A DNA stretch of 64,000 bases from Intoshia linei (lineage: Eukaryota; Orthonectida; Rhopaluridae). Every line of letters starts with the position of its first letter. The first letter of the stretch is position 1. The DNA is taken from assembly GCA_001642005.1 (NCBI GenBank), contig LWCA01000009.1, forward strand, positions 1 to 64,000. Direction: 5' to 3'. The position numbers and the translations under genes are program-made. Under the pieces are notes generated by a model. The model was given only the letters and a program-made list of their open reading frames with translations, did not search any database and was not told the DNA's origin. Below, piece by piece: positions 1-12,800 of this stretch.

Positions 1-1
1 A

Positions 2-421
2 GTGTTTAGATCATCTTCCATAAAAAATAATATACTACAAAATTACATATCATTAAAAGAAGGCCATAAGTTAAATTTATTGTTGGATACCCCGACGAGA
101 TGGAACAGTATTACAACAATGTTAGATCGATTCCTGAAAGTATCGGATTCAGTAATAACTGCTTTAAATGATCTAAACTTATCATTTATGTGGAATAATG
201 GATTTTTAGATGTAGTTTTAAATTTCTAATATTCTAAAACCGATTAAGATTGGTATCGAGGCATTGAGTAAGGCCGACATGAACTTATTAAAAGCAGATG
301 CTATCATTCAATTTATTTATAATGAATTAGAAACAATTAATGGAGATTATTCGATACAATTTCAGTTAAAGTTAAAAAGTAAAATAATGAAAAGGAGAAG
401 CAAAGAACTGTTAACTTATTA
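2..421 (+). pseudogene. hAT-family transposase fragment, frameshifted
   Basis: The left edge of the window enters a protein with the hAT transposase signature LDTPTRWNSITTMLDRF, the conserved T-R-W-N-S block before the dimerisation region. Around 228 the frame is lost. Reading on in another frame from 230 gives a further hAT-like stretch (ILKPIKIGIEALSKADMN, then LLKADAIIQFIYNEL), ending at a stop near 421. A frameshift inside a conserved region and the lack of a complete domain mean this is a dead copy. It is cut by the window edge, so its 5' part is unseen. Confidence 0.75.
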
Positions 422-539
422 AATTTCTACATGATTGCAATCATTTTAGACTGAAAACAACCTGCAATGTTCTCCCCATGTGTATAAAAAGTGAAACATT
501 AATATTTTGTAGATCTTTATATTGTTTATTTGTTGTATT

Positions 540-2175
540 TTAATTTTTAATAAAAGATGATAGAAAATCAATTGGAACAGGGAAAATTATTGTAGAATTT
601 TTTTCAGCGGATATAGAGTTTAATGTTTGTAAATATCTTAACTGTAAAGCTCCGGCAGATCCACTAAAAATATACAATTAAACATGATACCATACAAGTA
701 TTATTATCATATATATATTAAATCACCTTATAATATCGGCTGCCGCTTTTATTGATGCTGCAGCATTTTTTTCACCTTCAGCGGTAATTATCTAAATGTA
801 ATTATTGACTTGTTTATTATTTTATGCAGTATTGAAAAACATTTATCAAAAGTTAACGTTAAAAGTGTAATGATTCTAATACATATAATATATGTCATAT
901 ATTATACAGTGTATAAATTATTGATTAAATAATATTACAATGTTCAATTTAGAAACAAACAACCAAGAAATTAATTATGTTATTGATTTTAAAAATTTAC
1001 AAATTATCCATAAAAATTAAAATTACTTTAGCCTTAGCATCCCTAGTAGCTTCAGCTATGGCGCTCATGGATTTTTGCATTTGTATTGGCAATCTCACGT
1101 CCTTGCTAAAGATAAATAATGTTAATTAATTTTTTATAATAAAATTGGAAATTAACTCTACCATCAACTCTACACCTAAATACATAATTTTCTGTTAGAA
1201 AAATGAATATGGTATTTTGAAAGGTAAAGAGATGCGATAATGCGTAGGTACAAACATTTTATGATAATATACATTTCAATTCTTTCGACTTTAATTCCCC
1301 AAATATCGGTTGCCTCGTCCAATGAAGTCTAAATGGTAATGTACATCGTAATATATTCATCATCCTCATCTACACTAAATACTATGAACCATGATAGTGG
1401 ATACCTGCATTCGATTGGAAATAGAATCTCTATTTTGTAAAATTTCGCTCAAATCTTTAGTTCCAAGTTCATTTCGAAGGGTCGTTGCTGCCAGCAAACG
1501 AGTGGCTCTCGACGCGTCTTCCACGTTAACAACTGAGCTTACAGCATCAGCGATTTGATAATAAACCACAGCGTCCACTGCCACTGTTACTGAGTCACTT
1601 GTAAGTATCTACACAGAATTTCAAAATAAAAATGTAAAAACTTTTAAATTACTTCTTGGGGTGGAACATCAAAAGCAACTGTCCTTAAATCGAGTATTTT
1701 GTAATTATCGATACAAGGAATAACAAAAAATATTCCTATAAATATATTGAAATGTTGATGTAATTTAGTTTTATAATTTTATTTGACAATTTTATCATTA
1801 GAATAAATCAAATTATTTATTATGCTGAAACATTATTATCAATTGAATCAGTCTTCAAAAAATGGAATTTTTATTTTTTAGATGGGAATTTTGAAATAAT
1901 ATTACTCAGAAATAATTGTTTATTTAAATTGTTAAATAACCTGGTCCTCTGGCGCGTCCTGAAAGCAATCTTCCTAGTCGAAAAATAACCACTCGTTCAT
2001 ATTCTTGAACCACTTTGATACACATAAAAATTGACACTGGAAACGTTATAATTATTGTTAGAACCGACATTGTTGTCAAAAAAATGGAACAACATCTTCC
2101 TCCTAATGATGAATCTTCATGTCTTTCTAAAAAATTATATTTTTGGTTAGAGATATTTACCAGCGACTTGAACAT
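540..2175 (-). CDS. Stomatin/MEC-2-like membrane scaffold (SPFH domain)
   Basis: Complete gene in seven exons: 1941-2175, 1653-1735, 1405-1608, 1273-1328, 1027-1105, 727-791 and 540-663. The protein starts with a short cytoplasmic N-terminus, then a hydrophobic hairpin (about residues 32-52) followed by the stomatin hallmark [19 protein letters not shown]. The SPFH domain continues with [64 protein letters not shown] and the C-terminal [10 protein letters not shown] and IIFPVPIDF. Family members sit on the inner leaflet of the plasma membrane, oligomerise and modulate ion channels, including mechanosensory ones. All splice sites found are GT-AG and the frames join cleanly, so the gene looks functional. 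It could be any of several stomatin paralogues; the exact orthologue cannot be told. Confidence 0.9.
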
Positions 2176-2586
2176 TCTTCCCTTTATTAATCATTGCGAA
2201 TGAAATTTGTATTTATTTACATATCCATAAATACAGGATCAATAAGTAATGTTAAATTGACCCAAATTTACTTTAAATTGATCAACATTATTGTCTATAT
2301 ATTATTAGGGCAAGCAAAAGTTAATAAAGTTAATTTTTGATGTTAATTAGTTTCAAATTTCAAACATGGTGGTGGCAAAATTATCCATATTAATTGACTA
2401 ATTAAAAAAAATTTAGGTTAATAAAATTACAATTTTTCTTCATAAATAACATTTTTTATATAAAATTAATAAAGTTACATTTTAAAATATTTAATTGTTA
2501 CACGTGCATTTTATTTTGAATTTTACTGATTACGATTTGTTATAAAAGTAATATTATGTTACTTTTTGTACTATTGATATATAAGT

Positions 2587-3040
2587 ATGCCAAAAAATCC
2601 AAAATCGAAACAGAAAACAATCAGCAATACTCTAAAACTTTATCCAACTGAATTTAAAATAATGGACAACAATTTATTTTGTTTAAGATGCAATTGAAAT
2701 GTCTCGTTTGCTAAATTACATTATGTAACGGTACATAGGGGTTCATCAAAACAGAAATCTTTAAATACTGTTATGTCAACAGACATACAATTATATAAAT
2801 AAATTTGAATTAGTTACAATAATTATTAATGGTATACCAGGAAATGGTGTGATCATACAACGAGCAATGAAGGCAGTATCTGCAGTTGGATTATATAATG
2901 AATTAATCAAACTCAATGGTTATACATCTATAATAGATGTGATTAAATTGGCAAAAGACTCATTTAACATAATTAAAGCATTTGAAACATTACAAAATTT
3001 AAATTTTGTTCCAGATCCATGCAAAACACTCATTACATAG
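2587..3040 (+). pseudogene. Transposon-derived CGGBP1/hAT-like ORF remnant
   Basis: From the ATG at 2587 a basic start (MPKNPKSKQK) leads to FCLRCN and then a histidine-containing stretch. This resembles the single BED-like zinc finger of hAT-derived CGGBP1-type proteins. Stop codons interrupt it after FCLRCN and again near 2800. A second open stretch (about 2830-3040) has the leucine-rich helical character of the downstream region of such proteins. With two in-frame stops and no splice sites to remove them, this is best read as decayed transposon coding sequence. The assignment rests on overall pattern only. Confidence 0.45.
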
Positions 3041-3299
3041 AAAAAAGGTTGAAAACCAATGACATTACAAATATAATGATGGCTTTGGATAAATCTAAGC
3101 CTCCTTCACTGTACAGTAAATTAAGAAATGGACCATCAACATCTAATGGTATAGAGAGGTTTTAGTATGTTGAATAAACTCTTAACTAAAGTGGCCAGAT
3201 TTTGAACGTACCAGTTACTTAGAAACCAAAATGAAATTAAATTTAAAATCTGAGTCAAAATTGAATTTAAAATTAATATTTATTTATACATTTATATCA

Positions 3300-4190
3300 A
3301 TAAAATAAATAACACGTTTCAATTAGTATAAATTTAATTTTATATTTTATATTACGTTGTTGTAGTGTCATAAATTAATTAAAGTTTACAAAATTTTTTG
3401 AAAATGAAAATTTGAAATTTAAAAATTGCGTAGCAATGAAAAATCATTCCGAAGGAATGAATTATATAGATTTTCACCCGTATGTCTTTACTGGAAATGC
3501 GTAGACGTACAATCCACATTTTTTTTGAAATTGTAGGATCAATATTTACATTTTTGATTTTAATCAAAATGTTTGAACAATATTGGTTGATAATATATTA
3601 AAAATTATTTTTCATCGGGAATGCGTAAATTTCTGGGGTTGAAATTTTGTATTTATATCAATTGGAATAAGCTCTATCAGAATAATCCTTTTTTTTAATT
3701 TTTGGACCGTTAATTATTTCACATTTTTGGTTTTAATAAAATATTTCGGAACAAAAATATATGAATACTAAAATGCTTTTTTGACCGTGAAGTCGTCATT
3801 TATTCGAATTGAAATTTTTTGAAATTCTAGGGCTGTTTTCATTAAAATTAGAAGGGTCTTTTGTGGTCTTGGCCCTGAAGATATAATATTTTTAAATTTA
3901 AATTTATGATAATGTTTATGATTTTAAAATCCGCATCAGCATATATATTTTTTTAAATTTTCCAACTCGTTTAATTTTCAAAAAGAGGGACAACAGGGGT
4001 TTTTGACCCTTAAGATGTGAAATTGGGAGGTTGAAATTTATCTTATTATACGTCCCAGAAAAAACTGTAATTGAAATGTGGTCTTTAAAAAATTCTAAGA
4101 GTGCTAGTTATTTCAATAAAGTAGGACACACAGACAGACAGACAAATAAAAATCGCGTCGAATTTTATATAATTTAGTATAAGTTAGCAG
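3300..4190 (-). repeat. Dispersed repeat, 'A' segment (5' part of the hairpin-CTAG element)
   Basis: This stretch recurs at 19760-20350 and, in the opposite orientation, at 29306-30540 and 15040-15405. Shared landmarks are a run of the form GTCTGTCTGTC with CACACAGACAGACAG on the other strand (4130-4145), the phrase ACTAGTTATTTCA-like near 4110, and the block reading ATTACGTTGTTGTAGTGTC (3352 onward). It carries no long ORF. In the two longest copies it is joined to the 'B' segment that ends in a hairpin and CTAG, so it is probably the other end of one non-autonomous element. Confidence 0.7.
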
Positions 4191-4399
4191 TATTAATTTA
4201 AGCATAAAATTCAATCAAATATGTAAAATAAACTATTTAACGATCAATTTAAATTAAACTGATACTTTGGAAACCTGATATATATTATCCATGGGAGTCA
4301 AATAAAAGTTTTCCTCCTAAATTCAATTTTAGTTTACAAACTTTAAATTAACTATAAATGAAAAATAAAAAATGAATCACATTAAGATATTTACTATCA

Positions 4400-7300
4400 A
4401 TGTCTGAGTTTGATTTTATGAACACTGAAAATATATGCATGGATTCAAGAAATAATCACCTTTCTAAATTTAATCCTACTCAAATATCTAATATTAAAGG
4501 TAATTTTTGTAATATAAAATGTTATAGATTTTTATAACGTAGTGTCCTTTTTTTTTAAAAATTTCAGCATTTTTGGAGCGTTGAATCAAAATATATAGTA
4601 GGGAATGGAGTTGATTAAAAGTTACCCATCAACTATTTGCCATTTTATAATATTATTAATTCATTTTAAAATTTAAAAGTTTTTGATACTTGACTTCCCA
4701 TTCATATCACTTGATGTTATGGATTAGCAATAGTCAAGGAAAAATATGGATGACGGAACATTAGAAAAAAATTTGTTAACAAGCGTGGGTTTTAACAACT
4801 TTTGACATTTCTAAGAATGGATTTATTTTATTAAATTTTTAGAGGTAAAATCAAATTCTGTACCTTCCATAATGAATGGTGTAGATGTGTTAAAATCAAA
4901 TGTTACTGAAAACGTATCTCTTAATTTTAAAGATTTCCAACAAAATTTTTTGACATGTACTTTATGTTTAAATCATTATGATGAAGTATATGTGCCAAAA
5001 TTATTACCGTGTTCCCATACTTTGTGTCGTCCTTGTATAGATGGCCTTATTAATGCTACCGATTCAGACAAAATACAATACGAACCACCTAATGATAACA
5101 GTGAACCTAACCAAAATTTTATTTTTGTTATCAATTGCCCCGTTTGCCGAGAATCTATAGTTGTACCTCGTGGTGGTTCCATTGATTTTCCACCTTCCTT
5201 TTTGATTAATCAACTTGTCGATCTAATGAAATCTCAAAGAAAAGACATTATACCGTTGTGCAAATTGCATTCATCTGAATTACTCATGTATTGCGAAACC
5301 TGCGATGTAATTTTTTGTATCACATGTGGCGAAAAAGGACATGGTGGTTCTGTTGGTGGGTCAGGAGTGGATGCTAGGTGTATTATGGTAATTTAAATTC
5401 ATTTATTCTAAAACCCTTAACTTTAGCTTTACCAGGCCTTCCGAGCGTAGATAAATTTTAATGTTATCTATAATATCATCGGGTAAAAGCGATATATTCA
5501 TATATAATAAACACAATATACACAAGCCAACATTTATGTCATTATATTCCTTGTTTAGCCGTTTTAAGGCATGGGCAATATGGAGTGTAGCCCAGGGCCA
5601 CTCATTAAAAAAGGCGCCCAAATTAATAAAATTAAGTACTTTACACTGTTTTGATTATTGAATGATTGAAAAATATAAAAAATTGAAAATAATTTTGACA
5701 TAACTGTTTCAAATGATAATATTAAACATTAAAACCTTTCTATTAAGTGCATATTCAAAAAAGAAAGTAGGAAATCTTTGATTTTCTCTTATTAATTTTT
5801 AAAAAAGGGGCCCTAAAATTTTTTTCTCGCTGCGCTCTAAATACTTTTTTGCTTCGCTCAAAACTTTAAAGGACCTCCGGTCCTTTGCTTAGCCCAGCGC
5901 CACGAAGTGGCTTAAAACAGCTCTGCCCTCGTTTGCATTGTAATTTGATTCTTGTCACGTTTAACTTTGTCTTCAGTTATAGCTAAGTCGTCTGCAAGAA
6001 TCCCTGTTCTTATTTGACACTTAGTAAATTATGAAGATTTAATAAATTTTTATAAGTCCGCTGTACGCCCTTCGGAATGCACCACTCTAAGGTGTCACGA
6101 ACTATAAATTATGTTTAGTAGTGTTTAATATTTTTAATTTAGCTACCATTTTCTCTTGCTCTAAAACGAATGAACGAAATTGTACTTTATAAAGGATCAT
6201 TATGCTTGAAAAATTTAGACAAGGCAAATCAAAGTATACAAAACGAATTAAACTTGTTAAACGAAAACACTAATTGCGCTATTCAATCAGTAAATACAGT
6301 TTTTGATGATTTGTTACATAAAATAAAAAAAAGAAGAGATGGAATAATTAGAAAAATAAAAGAAATTCAAAATATTAAACATGCATCCTTAAACAACCAT
6401 TTAAAATTGGTTGAAGAAAGATGTAACGAAATTGGTCGTATCTGTAACGGTGAATCGAATTATATGCAATCTAATATTCACTATGTATCCAAGATTGTAA
6501 ATGATTTGAATGCAAGATTAGACCAATCGAACCCTCTGAGTCTATCCAGAGAAAATACATATATATCATTTGAATACAAATGTAACGATTCTTTAAAAAA
6601 AATATATAATGAAATTAGTAGATTGGGGAAGGTAAAAATTAGCACTACGTTTCCAATTTTATGTGAACTTGAATTTTCCAACTCTGCTATATTAAATCTG
6701 GAGACCACTGCAAAAGTAATTACTTACGATTGTTACGGGAAAAGGCGTAAGTCTGGAAATGATCCCATTTGTGTGAAAATTAAAAATGATGATTCAGGCA
6801 TGTGTATTAATTCTTATATTACAGATAAAGAAAACGGTGAATATAATGTAAATTTTACCATAAAACAAAGTGGGTCATATTCAATGTACACAACTATATT
6901 TTCCAGGCATATAAAAAATAGTCCGTTAAAATTTTTTGTAAAAAATGTAAATAATCCAATATCCACACTTGGAAAATCAACTTGCAAATATTTCAATACA
7001 AACGTTGAAACTGAGTTGACGAAATCTGTGTCGCTAATTTTAAAAAAAGGAAAAATTGAGTTGAAACAGCCCACTTGTATAAGAATTGGAACCGATGAAA
7101 CTATTTATATTTTGGATACAGGATCATGTCAACTCAAAATATTTTATCATCAAGATAGCGAAACTCTTAAAACTAGATTTATTAATTTACCTCAAATGCA
7201 AAATCAGGGTGCTACATCTATGGACCTTATCAATGAAAATACCATATTGATGAGTAATTGGAAGAAAAATGCTATTTATGAAATTTTTTTTGAGGAAAGC

Positions 7301-7981
7301 GCAGAAATCAGCAAAGTTATAGAACATACTCGTTTATTGGAACCGACGCAGTTGTCCATTAGACCGGATAAACTCGTTTTTTCTGTTTTGAACCATGAAA
7401 ATTCACAAATTTTAATTTTTACATGTGAGGGTGATTTGATTGGAGTTATTTCTAGAAGTTTTGAACTAACCATCAATGTGAATTGTCTTCATACTACCAA
7501 TAAATATATATTACTAGGAACAAATACTATCGAATTTTATTGCTTTGATATATTTGATAAAGATGCTGATTGTATAACAGAAATTACAGCTAATACAGAT
7601 AATGAATTTACCCAAAAAATTTGCAGTTTATACGACCAAACTGATAGTCTTATTTTTAAACCTTCTTTAACCTCGTCTCGCTGTAATTCTATCAGCAGTC
7701 TCAAACCCACAGAAAAATCAAATTTAACAAAGTTGAATCCTAAATTCTTACAATATAAACAAATCACAGTTGATTCAAAGGACAATATTCTTTGTTTATT
7801 CTTTTACAAGAGAAAATTTTATATTCGTTTATTTTCTTCCTCGGCTACACATATTTTCGATATCCAGAGTGATGATAAGGAACGGATTAAATTTGCGGGT
7901 GGTATAGTTTGTGATAAAAATGGTCAATTACATGTTTGCGACCTTTTTGAAAATGTTGTTAAAACGTTTAGATACGTTTAA
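4400..7981 (+). CDS. TRIM-NHL protein: RING, B-box, coiled coil, filamin, NHL repeats
   Basis: Three exons: 4400-4499, 4843-5387 and 6143-7981, all in phase; the protein is about 827 residues. The RING finger runs from CTLCLNHYDEVYVPKLLPC to CPVCRES, with a long acidic insert between the two halves. A B-box follows (CKLHSSELLMYCETCDVIFC) with a Gly-rich insert. After the second splice comes LPFSLALKRMNEI and a coiled coil (about 250-390), a filamin/Ig-like domain (about 430-520, with the hallmark HIKNSPLKFFV), then a region with NHL-repeat character to the end. This order matches invertebrate NHL-1/Thin (TRIM32-related) ubiquitin ligases, which act in muscle and neurons. No broken frame or missing zinc ligand is obvious, though the B-box is atypical. 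Exact orthology is inferred. Confidence 0.88.
5800..5945. other. GC-richer insertion in the second TRIM-NHL intron
   Basis: The intron 5388-6142 is far longer than its neighbours and contains a stretch around 5820-5940 with clearly higher GC and short internal echoes (CTCGCTGCGCTC, TTGCTTCGCTC, GGACCTCCGGTCC). It holds no convincing exon. The composition and setting suggest inserted mobile DNA of unknown class. No terminal repeats or target duplications were found. Confidence 0.35.
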
Positions 7982-8435
7982 TTGTAATTAAAATTTTAAG
8001 TAACACTTTATGTTAAAAAATATCTGAGTGTATTGACAAATCGATGACCACTTCTATATATCAAGGGGATGAACTGTTTTGTCATGGAAAATGCCATTTA
8101 ACTTTTTTACTCATGAGGCATGAGTTATGAGTCGAATTGAAACTACCAAATATCTCATTTTTAAAATTTGTCTAACTTAAAACGGAATTAATTATGTTAT
8201 AAAAATTTCTAATTATAAAAACTTGAGTTAAAATTTGTATATCAGATTTTTTAATTTACAAATGTTAAATTGTTTGTTAAATTACAGCATTTTTTATTTA
8301 AATCGAAGAAGGTGTAGATTTGGTATGATAAATCGTAACATTAAAATGACACAATATGGTGATTGATACGTTAATATAATTTTTTTATAAAAAATTACCG
8401 GTAAAAATATTTTGGTAAATTAAATTATATAAATA

Positions 8436-8960
8436 CTAGGTGGACTGTTATGTACTACGTACAAACAGCACCTAGCTCTTATTCTACCAAAAAAATAAAT
8501 TCACGTTGAAAATTAACTTAAAAATCCTACTATTCACTATTATCAGTCTTTTAAAAGAGTGGTTCCCAAACTTGTTTCAGGTGCAACCGTCATATCACAT
8601 TACTTTTTAAAGTGAATTATTCCATCTTAATTTTGTTTTGTTAACATTTGCGTAAAGAAATTTTAAGACAATTGTTATGCCATTTTTTTAATTTATTAGA
8701 CAGAATGTGTGTATAATATTAAAAATAAAGTAAAAACAGTCCAATCCTAAAAATTGTCATAAATAGCATAAATTCCAAAAAAATAAAATTAGTCCAATAC
8801 TAAAAATTGTCATAAAGGTGTGAGTTTTGGAAATTGAAATTTATATTATTATATGTAAAAATTGTCATAAATTACAGAAAAAATAAAATTATAAAAACCT
8901 ATTTTGTCATTTTGAATGTGATGATATATATTCAGTACCAATTCCGGTTATAACCATTTA
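8436..8960 (-). repeat. Dispersed repeat, 'B' segment ending in hairpin-CTAG
   Basis: On the minus strand this copy ends with a short imperfect hairpin built from TTTGTACG and CGTACATAACAG arms, about eight bases, then CTAG followed by T. The body contains markers shared with the other copies: TTCACGTTGAAAAT, GTGGTTCCCAAACTTG and AAAGTAAAAACAGTCCAATCC. It lies in the intergenic space between the TRIM-NHL gene and the EAG channel. Confidence 0.75.
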
Positions 8961-9871
8961 TAAATTGTCAAACCTATTTTATGTTTATTGTAAAATAGAA
9001 AAAAATAAAAACCTGTAATTTTTTTTGAATTGGGAAAATTATCATGCATGAAATGGGTTAGCATTTACTGACTAGTTAAACTCGTTTAGGTGGTACTTAA
9101 TAATTAATTTACTTCACATTTTTAGTTTTAATTGAGCCAATAAAAAAATATACATGATTTACTGAGAGATTCCTTTGCCAGAATAATTAACTCATCAGCT
9201 AAAAATAATTTATGATGTAAAATGTCTTTGTAAATTATGTTTTAGGTTTTTCTTCTACTTTTCTTTGATTTTAAAATATTTTAAATCAGTGAGTCACCTA
9301 CAAAAAAAAGATAAACAAAAGAATTTATTAAAAATTAATATTTTTATCAACTTAATAAACAAATGAATCAATTCATTAATGTACAAATTAGTTGAAATTA
9401 AACGATCTGTTAAATTTAATTAATCAACAAAACAACAATTTAATTTAATCTCTATTTTTGAAATGTTAGTCTAAGTAATGTGTAAAATTGATCGGACATT
9501 TATACTTGACACAGTTTGCATAAATTTAATTGATTTTCCTACACGAGCGAATCGAAAATAGTATAGAGTTACACTTGTGAGCGGAGTTGCCACATTACTT
9601 TAATTGCAATGCAAATTTCAAAATTTTGCACAATTGATTGTACTATTTAATTAATGTTTTCAACAATTTTTTTATTTATTTAATTTTACATTTGATCAAT
9701 AAAATTTATACCAATGAGGTGATAATCCATTATTTTGTTAATTAAACAATGCTATTCCTAATTTACACTATTTATTGTCAATCTGACAGTGAATAATTTA
9801 GTGTATGTGGTAGGTTTGTTAAAGTAAACAAATTTATGCATAACTCATTTAATTTTGATCACTAAATCATT

Positions 9872-12800
9872 ATGCCAAATGCAAAGAAAGGTTTGGTTGC
9901 ACCACAAAATACCTTTCATGATAACATTGTTAGAATATCAAACGGTATTTTATTTTTAAAATTGATTTTTATTATATATAGACGCTGCATTCTTTATTGC
10001 TAATGCACGAATCGTTGACTATCCCATTATTAATGCAAGTTCTCAATTTTGTAAATTATCCGGATATAAAAAGGACGAACTTATGCAAATGTCTGGAACG
10101 TGTAGTTACATGTACGGAGAAAAAACATTAGCTAAAAGTATTCGACAGTTTGCTTATACCCTTGAAAATTTATCTTCAGATTGCCTTGAGATTGTATTAT
10201 ATAAGAAGAATCGTATTTTTTTATTATTATTTTATGGAATGGTTTTAAAATGTATCTTAGGAGTGCCAATGTGGCTATCATTACAAATTTGTCCTATTCA
10301 GGATCACAATTCTATCATTTTGTTTTATATCACATTGAATGATATTACTGCACTCAGAACTACCAAAGAAAAAAGTAATTCATTATTTTATCAATATCTT
10401 TTCAATCATTTTAATTATGTGATGGTGGTAATGGATTATTATTTATTATTTAATTAGCCCCGGAAGACAGATTTGTTAATTTAGCAAAATCAATCGCTCA
10501 AAAGCAAATTTTGTCAACTTTGAAATTAAATCAAAATATTGGAAAATTAGATACCTCTAAAAAGAATCAAGTAATATTACAATGTCCCTTTTTCATTTTT
10601 TTAATATAGGTTATTTTCATTGACAATGAACAAATGCCAATCTACCAACCCGAACCACCAAAAGTAATTTTCATCAAATTAATCAACTTTTATTTTAATT
10701 AAATCGAACCGGGTGGCAGGTAGAATTAAATTTGGGTATAAAATATTTTATAAAACTGGTGGCAGCTTGTGTATAATATGAACAATTTGACATATTCATG
10801 GATAAAAATTCTAGAGATTTATTTAGACCAGGGATTCTCAACCTGGTCGATATCGCCCATTTTTTAATATTGAGGGCGATTTATTTTCAAATTAATATTT
10901 TAATAAATTAAGGAATCCATGATAAATGTTTTTGAAATGAAAAAATATAATTTTTTTCATTTAGGGGGCGATAGTTCAAAAAGGTTGAGAATCCCTGATT
11001 TAGACAATTAATGGTATAATTTCATGAAAACGAAAATGCAATACCCAGTACAATACCTTGTACTTTGATAAAGAAAATTTCATTATATTTTTAACTGTAT
11101 AAATCAATGGTTTTCAACCGGGGGTCGCGAAATTTATCAGGGGATCGTGAGAATTTAAACACAATATAAAATATAAATAAAACTGAATATGCTTTTTTAA
11201 TATTTTCATTTATATGAATTGATAAGATGTTTGAAGTATATAGAAAATTTTTTATGTTTATAAAGGGTCGCGAACACAAAAAGGTTGAAATCCACTGGTA
11301 TAAATACAAATGTACTGACAAACATTTATTGAATGTGTCACACACCACATGATTATATGCATTTATTGTGTATATTTATATTTTAGACACCCAAAAATAT
11401 TATCCTTCACTACTCTGTCTTTAAATCGTCTTGGGATTGGATAATTTTAATTTTGACGTTTTATACAGCGTTAATAGTGCCGTACAACGTAGCATTCAAG
11501 AATATAGTAGAAGAACCAGGATCGTTAATAACTTTGAATAGTTTGGTTGATTTCTTCTTCTTACTTGATATTGTACTCAATTTTCACACTACCTTTGTTG
11601 GACCGTAAATGATTTTCAATTTTATAATTGTTATATACTAGCTTGGATATGTTGTACTACGTACAAACAGCATCTAGCGTTGCCGAGGGTGAACTTATCT
11701 AATTCTACCAAAAAAATAAATTCAATAATGAAATCTTAATTAAAAATGCTACTCATTATTAACAATCATTTAAAGAAGTCATTCCTAAACTTGAATTTCA
11801 CATTACCTTTTAATTTTAAATTAATAATTCCCACTTAATTTTATTTGGTTAACATTTTTGTATAGAAATTTAAAAACAATTTTGTCATCCCATTTATTCA
11901 ATTTAGTAGAGATAATGAGTGTATAATCTTAAGAATAAATCCAAAATAGTAAATACAAAAATTGTCAAAATAGCTTAAATTCCATAAAAAAATTCTAAAA
12001 AATATTAATTCTAGGACTAAAGTTATAAATAAACCATTAATAATAATGATAATAATAATTAATAAACATTATAATTAATAAAATTTATGTATCCTTAACT
12101 TCGTTAAATATTAATTAATTCAGATCCGGCGAGATAATCAGTGAATCGCATTCTATAATAAAGAATTACTTGAAAACGTGGTTTATTGTGGATTTAATAT
12201 CGTCTTTGCCTTACGATTTGTTCAATTTTTCGATAAACAGTGTAATTTTTTATTACGTTTTTAATTTTTGTTACAACATGTTTAATAATTTATTTAGAGC
12301 ATTAGTAGCATGTTTAGCGCTCTGAAAGTACTTAGGTTGCTGAGACTTGGAAGAGGTTTTGTATACATATATAGGTGTATAAAAATAATTTCTTTCTAGT
12401 TCTACGAAAATTAGACCATTATATGGAATATGGTGCGGCAGTATTGCTTTTACTCATTTTTTTCTTTTTGCTTATTGCTCATTGGTAATTTATATTAAAA
12501 TTGCACTGTCAAACACAGAAAAAACCAAAGGAATTCATGTATAATACCTTTGTTTTAGAAAATTAGCCGTTTCTTATCTCAGTATACATTGTATCTAACA
12601 TGTGCTATCTTTTCATTTGCTATTCCATAGTTTGCAAATTTCCATGCTCATCCAATTGCTAATTTTTCAAAAAAAATATTGGAAAAAGGGGATTTTTCCC
12701 TTAAGGGTTATTAAAATACACAAGTTGATAAAAATTTTTTATATTTATATTTTTATGTTTGAATCTCACGACCGCCAAGCATATAGTGTTGGAGCATAAT

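Noticed and set aside
1375-1584. Open frame on the minus strand treated as a separate small gene
   Set aside because: It is exon 3 of the stomatin gene; the last residues before the stop are intron read-through past a GTATCC donor.
4130-4150. GACA-type microsatellite
   Set aside because: The run is part of the end of a dispersed repeat and occurs at the same place in other copies; not an independent microsatellite.
5403-5621. 72-codon minus-strand ORF in the TRIM-NHL intron
   Set aside because: No splice signals or family likeness, and the intron carries inserted DNA; treated as chance.
10083-10457. 124-codon ORF as a stand-alone protein
   Set aside because: It is EAG exons 2-3 read through a 48-nt in-frame intron; splicing restores the PAS-domain phrase KKNRVPMW.
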